A DNA stretch of 64,000 nt, from NCBI GenBank assembly GCA_964638715.1, contig CAZWZF010000013.1:1-64000 (forward strand). The letters are read 5' to 3'. The stretch is from JBAXQQ01 sp037131695. Lineage in GTDB: Bacteria > Armatimonadota > Hebobacteria > CAIYQO01. The position numbers and the translations under genes are program-made. The notes beneath the pieces were generated by a model, which saw only the letters and a program-made list of their open reading frames with translations, had not been told where the DNA came from and ran no database searches. This document shows positions 33,172 to 40,871 of this stretch, one piece after another; position 1 is the stretch's first letter; every line of letters begins with the position of its first letter.

Positions 33172-36144
33172 TTATCCCATAATCAATTTTCCATACAAGC
33201 GTTTCCACCCATCGCTGGGTAAATTAAAAGTGAGAAGCTGCGTTATATTCCCTGTAGTTGTATCAACGCAATCAATGATTAATTCAAATGGTACTTCAAC
33301 CGGCATTTTATCATAACCGAGTAAATACCATGGAATGATTGCTGTTAATTCGCAGCCACCATTAATGGACTTTGAAGAAACTTTTATATCTATTGCCGCA
33401 ATACACTCATTCTTCTCTAAAACCAGGGCAGCGGCATTATTGCCGTCAGCATTTGGTACCAGAAATATTTGACATTTAGGTTGTGGATGGTCAACAGGTG
33501 CATCCGGTTCTGATGGTAAAATCGATAATAATTCAAATGCGGTACCTGTCCATGGCTGCAAGATATTTGGACGCAAATCTGTTTCATAAAAATTTGCATA
33601 AAGCAGTAAATTATCTTCGTTAGCACCTAATTTAACATCTGCAACCACTCGATTTGCGTCCTTAATGATGCGGGGTGGTATTAAGTTGAATATCTCTGGA
33701 ATATTTTCCATAGTCGCGTTATTATCAATAGGATGAACTTTCCAGATATCGGTTTCAAAATCAAAGATAATCGTGCGTGCAGGTACTGTTAAATTATCAT
33801 CCGGTTCGCTATCCAGCCAGAAAGCTTCTACCTTATCGACCACATTCAGGGTCACAATATCTGTTTTTTCTTCACCTGGTTTTAAATCATAACTAATTTT
33901 ATTTTTACTAAGATTAACTGCTATCCCTGCCGGACCACATTTTAACAGGATGCAGCCTTTGCCAGGTGCACGCCCAACATTAATTAATGAAACCGAAAAT
34001 TCCACTATGTCGGATATTTGCGAATCAGCAGGTTTAGTGAGCAATTCTATTTTAGTACGAATCACCGGCAGTTCAAAAGTTGGCAATGGAAAATCCTGTA
34101 GATATTTATGGTAATTCATCGGTCTTTCAATAGTCATTCTTTGACCCGCGGCATGCCAGTTAAAAGGTTTAAAACCTATATTTTTTGCCGGCGAATCATA
34201 TCGCAGCGAGAAATCACCGCCACTTGTGTCAGAAAAAAGCGGGTCAGCAACTATCGCGCCGATATTTTGACCTTCTGCCATTAAACTTTCTAAAGATTTC
34301 CCATTAAATGTAACTGGTGTGCTGTCAAGCGACCAGTAAAGATTATTTTCAACAGTATACTGAGCAACGTCCCATGCTCCGCCTTGTATTCTGCTATTTG
34401 CAGTGACAACTATGTTATTGCGAAAAGTTGTTGAGCGGTGCTGTTCGCGCTTGCCCAGGCAAAGATGGTCATCCTGACTGACGGCAAATATATTATTTCT
34501 GACGATATTATCACGACCATAATGGGTTGAATATGATGCTTTTTTAGTGCCATAAACCAGATTGTTTTCCACCAGCATCTCGGAACTTCCCTCATCAGGA
34601 TATATACCCCATGCACCGTAGCCATAGCATGAAATATTATGTATTACATTGCCGCGCAAAACCGTTCCCGGTTGTTGTCCCAGGGTATAAATACCGCCAT
34701 TGTCGCTTAATATTTCTTTATGATTTATATGGTGAATATGGTTATTTTCTATGAGATTGCATACCGTGCGGGTGGCGGCATATCCCCATGTCCACCCGCA
34801 TGAAATGCCGGTGTAGTTGCAATTGAATATCTGGTTATGCTGCAAGCGGTTCCATCCGCTATTGCCAACCCAAATGCCAATGGCACTGGGGAAGATATGA
34901 CCACAATCGCGAATGGTGCAATCAACGACAGTTGTTGCGCTGGCGGGGTAATCTCCAAACATCCGTTCACCGACCGGTGATTCATGCGGCAACAATTCCT
35001 CATGTCCTATTTTAACGCCGCCACCTCCAGTATCATAAATTGTACAGGCGGCTATCACGTTCTCAGTGCTGCCAGCTAATATTTCAAGACCATACCCATT
35101 TACATGGGCAATACTGCACCCGTAAAATACGCAAGATTGCGCACCTTCAAGAATAATAGCTCCGGGTACTCCAAAAGCAGCCTGAATATATCCGGGACAA
35201 TCTGATGGCAGTTCCCAATGTTGATAAGCAAAGTTTATATTTTCAAAATTTATATGGCTAACGCGCTGACTGCCAGTGCCTTGTATTCGTATTATTTCAG
35301 TCAATGCCGGGGCGGTAATAACTGTATTTTCCAACTTTTCAACTGGTAATGGCAGGTAATACAACCTTCCTGCTGTCCGATCAAGATACCATTCACCAGC
35401 AGTATCGAGTGCTTCAAAGATATTTTCAACGAAATAACGTGCAAAATCACCACGTTCATCGCGCAGACTTCCCAAACTTTTTGTTTGAAAATGAACAACG
35501 TTATTTTCTTCATCAATCTTTTTAAACTTATGATGGGTATCAAACCATAATTGGTATGATATCAAATCAACATCCTGCCAATTATGCCATTGCTTGATAT
35601 CGCCGTTTGCAAAATTGGCACGATCCGGTCCATGACACCATTTGAATCCGGTATCTTCACAGTTATCAACACCGGTAAAATGGTAAAAGCCATTTTCAGG
35701 TAAACGAGGACGTTGCCGAGGCGTGTTATTAATATATAAGCGGGTGAAATTCCATTTATTACTGGCAACATCAGGCAGGTCAGCAATCCAGCAACGCAAA
35801 CCATTATGTTCTATTTCCTGCCAGTTTTTAATTTGTCTGCCACCGCTTATTACTGGTGACGCACCATATGCCGCTACATACCGTATCGGGTATTCTGTTG
35901 TTCCACTATCTTCTGGTGTAAATAACAATGTCTCAGTTAATTCGTAATTACCATCGGCGATATTCACCGTAAAATCAATATTATCATTGCTGTTTTCGGC
36001 TTTGTATGCCCGTATTGCATCACGCGCTTTCGTAATGGTTGCAAACGGACCATCGCTGCCGTTGCCAGCAGGATTTTCAATAGTGCCGGACCAGTTGTCA
36101 TTACCAACTGATGATATATAAAAATCTACTTTTTTAGTTGTCAT
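33172..36144 (-). CDS. GH141-like parallel beta-helix glycosidase, 990 aa
   Basis: The N-terminus FYISSVGNDNWSGT, then GPFATITKARDAIRA and PVISGGRQIKNWQEI, is the signature opening of the GH141/right-handed beta-helix group, followed by many helix turns with NNLVYG and NNIFAV-type ladders (about 290-640). The C-terminal 300 residues hold an Ig-like part and a CBM9-like part (NLLLYANFYETDLRP to the end). Characterised GH141 enzymes are alpha-L-fucosidases or xylanases, so with two GH29 genes nearby a fucose-releasing role is a reasonable inference. No signal peptide: probably cytoplasmic. ATG 36144 has GAGGT 7 nt upstream. Its leader holds two nearly identical hairpin-plus-ribosome-site segments and a promoter with operator. 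Confidence 0.82.
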   Translation of the reverse strand: MTTKKVDFYISSVGNDNWSGTIENPAGNGSDGPFATITKARDAIRAYKAENSNDNIDFTVNIADGNYELTETLLFTPEDSGTTEYPIRYVAAYGASPVISGGRQIKNWQEIEHNGLRCWIADLPDVASNKWNFTRLYINNTPRQRPRLPENGFYHFTGVDNCEDTGFKWCHGPDRANFANGDIKQWHNWQDVDLISYQLWFDTHHKFKKIDEENNVVHFQTKSLGSLRDERGDFARYFVENIFEALDTAGEWYLDRTAGRLYYLPLPVEKLENTVITAPALTEIIRIQGTGSQRVSHINFENINFAYQHWELPSDCPGYIQAAFGVPGAIILEGAQSCVFYGCSIAHVNGYGLEILAGSTENVIAACTIYDTGGGGVKIGHEELLPHESPVGERMFGDYPASATTVVDCTIRDCGHIFPSAIGIWVGNSGWNRLQHNQIFNCNYTGISCGWTWGYAATRTVCNLIENNHIHHINHKEILSDNGGIYTLGQQPGTVLRGNVIHNISCYGYGAWGIYPDEGSSEMLVENNLVYGTKKASYSTHYGRDNIVRNNIFAVSQDDHLCLGKREQHRSTTFRNNIVVTANSRIQGGAWDVAQYTVENNLYWSLDSTPVTFNGKSLESLMAEGQNIGAIVADPLFSDTSGGDFSLRYDSPAKNIGFKPFNWHAAGQRMTIERPMNYHKYLQDFPLPTFELPVIRTKIELLTKPADSQISDIVEFSVSLINVGRAPGKGCILLKCGPAGIAVNLSKNKISYDLKPGEEKTDIVTLNVVDKVEAFWLDSEPDDNLTVPARTIIFDFETDIWKVHPIDNNATMENIPEIFNLIPPRIIKDANRVVADVKLGANEDNLLLYANFYETDLRPNILQPWTGTAFELLSILPSEPDAPVDHPQPKCQIFLVPNADGNNAAALVLEKNECIAAIDIKVSSKSINGGCELTAIIPWYLLGYDKMPVEVPFELIIDCVDTTTGNITQLLTFNLPSDGWKRLYGKLIMG

Positions 36145-36173
36145 AATTTATACCTCTTTTATCTGTTTTTTAC

Positions 36174-36320
36174 ACAGGCGGGCCGCCTGTTTTACGTTTC
36201 CCGTACAATAGCCGGCCCGGCTATTTTTTTACTAAAGTTGATTATTTCTTTATTTCGTGAATTCGCTGAAGGCTTTTCATCACCTTTTTTTATCTTTTTT
36301 TACACAGGCGGACCGCCTGT
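36174..36320 (-). promoter_or_regulatory. Duplicated hairpin leader of the GH141-like gene
   Basis: Two copies of the perfect palindrome ACAGGCGG-x-CCGCCTGT (36174-36190 and 36304-36320) are each followed on the minus strand by GTGTAAAAAA, GATAAAA, a purine-rich stretch and an ATG. The first-transcribed copy leads to a 12-codon open frame (36242-36280, MKSLQRIHEIKK) whose GGTG abuts the ATG. The second leads to the real start. Between them is another hairpin at 36207-36225 with T7 on the plus strand. It may be a duplicated translation start region; a regulatory role is not proven. Confidence 0.5.
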
Positions 36321-36332
36321 CGCACACAAATA

Positions 36333-36378
36333 GGAACGTTCCACAAAAATTATAACTTATATTTCTTTTTTCTGTCAA
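36333..36378 (-). promoter_or_regulatory. Consensus promoter and operator of the GH141-like gene
   Basis: On the minus strand TTGACA (36378-36373), an 18-nt spacer and TATAAT (36354-36349) are followed 6 nt later by GGAACGTTCC (36342-36333). The start codon is 188 nt further on, after the hairpin leader. Confidence 0.8.
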
Positions 36379-36494
36379 TTTTTTTAAGGTTATATTGTGA
36401 AAAAATTATTACAAATAAAACATCTTCTGATAAATAAGTGAATACCCCCTTATATAATATTTGAGATTCTATTTAAAACTATTTCAAAAAACCA

Positions 36495-36544
36495 TTGACA
36501 AACTATAACATAAGGATGTAAAATTCAAAATATCGGAACGTTCC
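36495..36544 (+). promoter_or_regulatory. Promoter and operator of the LamG-type pseudopilin gene
   Basis: TTGACA (36495-36500), an 18-nt spacer and TAAAAT (36519-36524) precede GGAACGTTCC (36535-36544), which covers the likely transcription start. The ATG is 25 nt downstream. This site and the one at 36333 are about 200 bp apart on divergent promoters, a spacing that would allow looping. Confidence 0.8.
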
Positions 36545-36569
36545 ATGTTTTTCTTAAAGGAGATCTACT

Positions 36570-37757
36570 ATGAAAAAAGGTTATCGGTTGGCAGGTTTCA
36601 CATTAATTGAGTTACTGGTCGTAATTGCCATTATTGCCATCCTTGCCGCTATTCTGTTCCCTGTTTTTGCACGGGCACGGGAAAAAGCAAGGCAAACAAC
36701 ATGTATGAGTAACCAGCGTCAAATAATTATGTCGCTTTCCATATATGCGCAGGATCATGAAGAAACATATCCTTCAGCAAGTACCATTTGGCGTGATATT
36801 AACATCACAACTGATGCTCTTTATTGTCCTACATATGGTAAAAAAGGTTATGGTTATGTTTATAATTCTGGTATGTCAAACCTGGCAGTGGGAGATGTAC
36901 CAGCACCGGATAAAATGATGGCAACATGCGACGGAACACATGCTGCTACCACAGCACCAAGTGTTACTTATGATAATGTTGCATATAGTCTAACTGATTT
37001 TGCTTTCCGTCATTCAAGTAAATTAATTGCGACATATGTAGATGGACATGTTGGACTTACAGATAAAGTAGGTGCTACCGGTTCGGTATTATGGTTAGCT
37101 GGGGACAGTTCAGTAACTATTTCCGGTCCTCAGGTAACATCCTGGTCCAGCACCGTCGGAAGTTTGAAATTAAATGCATCAGATACAACAAGCAGTATTG
37201 ATTTTACAACATTAAATAATCACACATCAATAAAAATTGCACCACGATCAAGTTGGGGAATGGCGTTTTGCAGCCCATCGATGGCTTCATTGGGAATTGA
37301 TGACTTTACTGTTTTTGTGGTTTATCAACTTCCCGACCCGCCAGGTACAAATTCTAATGGTGTCTATATCTGGAATATGAATTCACAGGGTTCAAGCTGG
37401 TGTGCTGGTGTAAACTCATTATATGTGAGTACAGCTGGTAATATTAATGCCATGCTTAATGGCAGTGGTATTTTCTCTTCTTCTGCTATGACCGCTGCAA
37501 ACTTAAAAAAACCACATGTTGTTACGCTCCGTGCCAGCACTGCTTCCGGTTCAACCATGTGGATTGATGGTACAACAACAAATTCCGATGCTTCTAAAAA
37601 ACCTCCGACATTAAATCCATGGTATTTTGGCTTTGGTAATGGCTACAATGTAAATTCTGCCTATATCGGTGAAATAATCTATTATGCAGAATCTTTAACT
37701 AATAATGATGTTACCAGTGTTACCAACTCTTTAAAGAACAAATATAATCTGTATTAA
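36570..37757 (+). CDS. Pseudopilin-like protein with LamG/ConA-like domain
   Basis: A prepilin-type N-terminus (G9|FTLIE, hydrophobic helix to about 31, then FARAREKARQTTC) is followed by an H-X9-DG motif (His148, Asp158-Gly159). Residues from about 168 onward form a concanavalin A-like lectin/LamG-type domain: SVLWLAGDSSVTI, then DDFTVFVVYQLP, then YIGEIIYYAESL and a closing SLKNKYNLY. The same C-terminal pattern recurs in the partial gene at the right edge. I infer export and surface display through a type II secretion or type IV pilus-like machine, with the lectin-like domain binding glycan. AAAGGAG lies 8 nt before the ATG. It is operator-controlled like the enzyme genes around it. Confidence 0.87.
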   Translation: MKKGYRLAGFTLIELLVVIAIIAILAAILFPVFARAREKARQTTCMSNQRQIIMSLSIYAQDHEETYPSASTIWRDINITTDALYCPTYGKKGYGYVYNSGMSNLAVGDVPAPDKMMATCDGTHAATTAPSVTYDNVAYSLTDFAFRHSSKLIATYVDGHVGLTDKVGATGSVLWLAGDSSVTISGPQVTSWSSTVGSLKLNASDTTSSIDFTTLNNHTSIKIAPRSSWGMAFCSPSMASLGIDDFTVFVVYQLPDPPGTNSNGVYIWNMNSQGSSWCAGVNSLYVSTAGNINAMLNGSGIFSSSAMTAANLKKPHVVTLRASTASGSTMWIDGTTTNSDASKKPPTLNPWYFGFGNGYNVNSAYIGEIIYYAESLTNNDVTSVTNSLKNKYNLY

Positions 37758-38230
37758 TTTCACTTAAGGTAACATAGACAAGTTCAGTGACCAGTTCCTG
37801 AGACTGTCGAAGCGACCATTTACAGAAAATTTCTTATTATAGGCAAAAGTCCTGTTAAAAAATAAATGCTAAATAAAAGTTGCTAAATAAAAGTCTTGGC
37901 ATTCACATTAAAGGAACGTTTTATAGATTTTTTGGGGATATTATTATAAAGATACGAATTGCCTGTATTACACCACTATGACTATCCGTGCAGATGGCGC
38001 GACTACAAGCAGTCCGCATAATCTTGATATATCATTCATTTAATCAGCCATTACTCATGGCTGGCACGGTCCGTCAGCGGTGATGTTCTATTAATAAATG
38101 CAATGAGAACATTAAGGATATAAATAATATAGAGTCCCCTATTAGAATTGATTTGGGACGCTATGCTTTTAAACTGTTTTTAATGGTTTAACATTCTCTT
38201 ATAGCTAATATTTTCACTCGTAACTCTGTT
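37758..38230. other. Gene-free spacer with repeat, degenerate operator and remnant
   Basis: It contains a degenerate copy of the TTCGACAAGTTCAG repeat (about 37788-37863), a half-conserved operator GGAACGTTTT (37913-37922), then an open frame at about 37942-38043 reading CLYYTTMTIRADGATTSSPH to a TAA, without a start codon. A 7-bp hairpin (CAGCCAT/ATGGCTG, 38045-38063) follows. This looks like a decayed operator-controlled gene. Confidence 0.45.
37913..37922. promoter_or_regulatory. Degenerate operator half-site
   Basis: GGAACGTTTT keeps one half of GGAACGTTCC. It precedes a coding remnant rather than an intact gene, so it is probably a relic. Confidence 0.35.
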
Positions 38231-39127
38231 TCAGTTATCCTGACTTCTTGATTTCATCAGTCGGTAAGCATGGGGTGATATTTTGGCATGTAATTTAAAA
38301 ACTGAATAGAAATGGCTTTCACTGGCGAATCCTGCTGATTCTGCAAGTTGAGGGATGGGAATATTGGTTGTTTCCAGCATGTAACTTGCATTTGAAATTC
38401 GTAATCTTGTGAGATAATTTATGATTGTCATGCCGGTTTGTTTTTTAAATTCAGTACATAATAAACTACGGCACATTCCGGAAATTTCTATTAAATCGTT
38501 GATTTGTACCTTATCGGTATAATTTTGCTGAAGATAATGAATTACTTTACCTATTGATTCTTTGTGAATGGGGATATTCACTGGAAGTTCTTCTGATATT
38601 TCTGTGATAATATCTGTTAAACGCCATATATATATTAATAACATTTGTAGTGAGCATTTAACAGCGGCTTTCATCCCGGGTTGATAACTTTCATTTTCTG
38701 CAACGATTTCCAACAGTATGTTTTCGATTATTTCTTTATATTTAGTGTCAATCTTTATCTGATATTGTTTTTTCTTTGTTCTTATTTTTAATGCCTGAAT
38801 AACCTTCAATGCTTCTTTATCACCGATATTTGAATCAGAAAATGATGAGTCGTAAAAATTTATTACAATACACGATGCAGTTGGATTTGCTGTGGCAATA
38901 TGCCTGTCACCGGCTTTAAAAAAAAATAAATCACCCGGTAACAATTGATATATTCCTGAATCACAGAACTGTTTTGCCTCACCACTTAATAAGTATATTA
39001 ATTCGTGAAATGGGTGGTAGTGGGTAACAGCCTGGGGTTTGGATACTTCAGGAATTGTAGTAAAGGCAGAAATTCCCTGCGGGTTTTCCATATCTTTTTC
39101 AATCAACCATAAATCATATTTTTTCAT
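38231..39127 (-). CDS. AraC-family regulator with cupin sensor domain
   Basis: Residues about 30-105 form a cupin-like sugar-sensing domain (VTHYHPFHELIYLLSGEA, then LLPGDLFFFKAGDRHIA). The C-terminal 100 residues carry two helix-turn-helix motifs (VQINDLIEISGMCRSLLCTE and IPQLAESAGFASESHFYSVF, then ISPHAYRLM), typical of AraC/XylS activators. Length (298 aa) is usual. It probably activates carbohydrate genes in response to a small sugar. ATG 39127 lacks a visible ribosome binding site. It is divergent from the pseudopilin gene at 39288; a 10-bp inverted repeat lies between them. Confidence 0.88.
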   Translation of the reverse strand: MKKYDLWLIEKDMENPQGISAFTTIPEVSKPQAVTHYHPFHELIYLLSGEAKQFCDSGIYQLLPGDLFFFKAGDRHIATANPTASCIVINFYDSSFSDSNIGDKEALKVIQALKIRTKKKQYQIKIDTKYKEIIENILLEIVAENESYQPGMKAAVKCSLQMLLIYIWRLTDIITEISEELPVNIPIHKESIGKVIHYLQQNYTDKVQINDLIEISGMCRSLLCTEFKKQTGMTIINYLTRLRISNASYMLETTNIPIPQLAESAGFASESHFYSVFKLHAKISPHAYRLMKSRSQDN

Positions 39128-39233
39128 AAATTTAAAATATCAAATATTTATGAACAATACAAGAGAAAAAATATTAAATTGCGTAATTTATTTCGTAAAG
39201 ATAATGTATGATTTTAGATAAGATAAAAAAAAC

Positions 39234-39259
39234 GGAAATGTTTCAAACTAAACATTTCC
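39234..39259. promoter_or_regulatory. Inverted repeat between AraC and pseudopilin genes
   Basis: GGAAATGTTT (39234-39243) and AAACATTTCC (39250-39259) pair perfectly around CAAACT. It is 29 nt upstream of the pseudopilin ATG and could be an operator or a leader hairpin. It is not of the GGAACGTTCC type. Confidence 0.5.
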
Positions 39260-39287
39260 TAAACCTATTTCAAAAAGGAGCAACACT

Positions 39288-40316
39288 ATGAAAACCAATC
39301 AAAAAGGTTTCACCCTCATCGAATTGCTGGTCGTGATAGCTATAATTGCCATCCTCGCCGCAATTCTGTTCCCGGTCTTCGCCCGGGCGCGGGAGAAGGC
39401 GAGACAGTCTACCTGTATCAGCAACCAGCGGCAACTGGTCGCGAGTGTACAGATGTATGCCCAGGATCATGAGGAAACTTTGCCTTCCTCGACAACGGTT
39501 TGGCAGGACATCAAAGTCGATGTCAATATACTGCGGTGCCCCACCGCCGGCACGAAAGTGACGAACGGCTATGTGTATACAAATGGTTGGGCCGGCAAGG
39601 CACTCGGGAATATCTCTGATCCAACCCTGGCCATTATCACCGGCGATGGTCAGCATACCGCCACAGGGACAACCGATGCCAACATCGCCTATACAGCGTC
39701 AGACTTTCTGCAACGTCATTCGAACAAATACATTCTCGGCTATGCCGATGGGCATGTGGCGATCACATCCGATACCATTCTGACCGATCGGCTCATGCCG
39801 TTGGGTCCTGCCAAATTGCTTGCAGCCTGGGATTTCAATGACAGCAATCTCACCGTTGATCAGGGAACCGGCACCATGAGCACTGATACAGCGCTCATCG
39901 CCTATACCGCCACCGGTACCACCGTGAATGCCGCGGGCAGCACGGTCGCCGGTAATAGCCTGGAATACGGAAAAAACGGCAACGGCCAGGATCATTACCT
40001 GCAGTGGGACCTGAATGTACAAGGGAACTACGCCCTGGTCATGATCTGGGCGGAAACTAAGGTGAATACCTTTGGCAGTTTTTCCGGCAACATTCTGCAG
40101 TATCGCGTGGGCAGTTCCGGCGCCTTCACCCAGTTCACCAAGATGTACCCCACGACAAGTTATGGCGTGATGACGGCGGATTTTTCGACAACGTCCACGC
40201 TGGAAAACCAGACGCTGATTCAGATCCAGTACGTTTTTAAACGTGAACAGAACAATGACTGGAACTCGTATAACAATCTGGATAACATTCAGTTCAAGGG
40301 GAAGGCAGCCCTGTGA
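39288..40316 (+). CDS. Pseudopilin-like protein with C-terminal beta-sandwich
   Basis: The prepilin site is G7|FTLIE with the standard helix and FARAREKARQSTC, then an H-X9-DG motif (HSNKYILGYADGHV). The C-terminal 150 residues (AKLLAAWDFNDSNLTVDQGT to DNIQFKGKAAL) look like a carbohydrate-binding or LamG-like beta-sandwich with a terminal choice-of-anchor-type NNLDNIQFKG. I infer a surface-displayed binding protein. AAAAAGGAG precedes the ATG. The gene is GC-richer than the other pseudopilin genes and heads a GC-rich block ending at 40769, so it may have been acquired recently together with the truncated AraC and orphan fragment behind it. Confidence 0.85.
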   Translation: MKTNQKGFTLIELLVVIAIIAILAAILFPVFARAREKARQSTCISNQRQLVASVQMYAQDHEETLPSSTTVWQDIKVDVNILRCPTAGTKVTNGYVYTNGWAGKALGNISDPTLAIITGDGQHTATGTTDANIAYTASDFLQRHSNKYILGYADGHVAITSDTILTDRLMPLGPAKLLAAWDFNDSNLTVDQGTGTMSTDTALIAYTATGTTVNAAGSTVAGNSLEYGKNGNGQDHYLQWDLNVQGNYALVMIWAETKVNTFGSFSGNILQYRVGSSGAFTQFTKMYPTTSYGVMTADFSTTSTLENQTLIQIQYVFKREQNNDWNSYNNLDNIQFKGKAAL

Positions 40317-40406
40317 TCATCGGTGAATCATGTTCCGATAGGCCTGCGGCGATTGCCCGGTAGACGACTTGAAGATCGCGTAAAAATGGCACATCGCTCG
40401 GGCTGA
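40317..40406 (-). pseudogene. Truncated AraC-family regulator (C-terminal tail only)
   Basis: The minus strand reads CHFYAIFKSSTGQSPQAYRN then MIHR and stop, the last helix-turn-helix and closing motif of an AraC-family protein. The rest is replaced at about 40406 by an unrelated coding fragment on the opposite strand. It is convergent with the pseudopilin gene and overlaps its stop region by one codon's distance. It is not a close copy of the intact AraC protein at 38231-39127. Confidence 0.8.
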
Positions 40407-40675
40407 CAAACAACAGCATCTGTCGCATCAACGATATCCTCTTCGACACGTCCGGCGTGCTCTACTACAGCAGCTACTGTGACGATACCTGGAACAACGG
40501 GGTGTATCGGCGGCTCTACCGGGCAGTTTCGAAAAGCGGGATATGGACCCCAACGGTCTTTACGGGCGGGGGTTTGGGCGATGGGACGTATTCGGGCGGT
40601 GATACCTCAGCAACACCTCCGGCTCCCGCTGGTCTGCAGCCCGGGGTCATGTGCCTGCTCACGGTAAAGATGTAA
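40403..40675 (+). pseudogene. Orphan 3' coding fragment ahead of the terminator
   Basis: One frame runs NNSICRINDILFDTSGVLYY, then CDDTWNNGVYRRLYRA and ends TPPAPAGLQPGVMCLLTVKM before TAA, with protein-like composition but no credible start. It resembles the C-terminus of a secreted or pilin-type passenger. A start at the GTG at 40457 would give only 72 residues. Its parent is not in the window. Confidence 0.5.
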
Positions 40676-40720
40676 AGCGGCACGTGATCCTGCTGTGATA
40701 GTAGTTTGTCTGTGTGAACA

Positions 40721-40769
40721 CCCCCCTTGCGATGCCAACCAGTGGCATCGCAAGGGGGGACGCTTTTTT
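40721..40769 (+). terminator. Strong intrinsic terminator
   Basis: A 17-bp perfect stem (arms 40721-40737 and 40743-40759, CCCCCCTTGCGATGCCA and its complement) with a 5-nt loop is followed by ACGC and T6. It ends the GC-rich block and insulates the GH66-like operon promoter just downstream. Confidence 0.92.
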
Positions 40770-40783
40770 CATTAAAGTATAAA

Positions 40784-40799
40784 TATTATGAAACGTTCC
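40784..40799 (+). promoter_or_regulatory. -10 box and operator of the GH66-like operon
   Basis: TATTAT (40784-40789) is followed directly by GAAACGTTCC (40790-40799), one base away from the GGAACGTTCC consensus. No clear -35 box is visible because the terminator hairpin lies there. The first gene starts at 40872. Confidence 0.6.
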
Positions 40800-40871
40800 T
40801 AAAATAGTGTGTCAAAAATAATCAATTATTCGATAGCTCTATTAAAGATAATTTAAAGAGGAGAAAAATAT

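Noticed and set aside
36242..36280. 12-codon leader peptide as an attenuator
   Set aside because: No run of regulatory codons and no following antiterminator/terminator pair in the right orientation; its GGTG abuts the ATG. Kept only as part of the duplicated leader.
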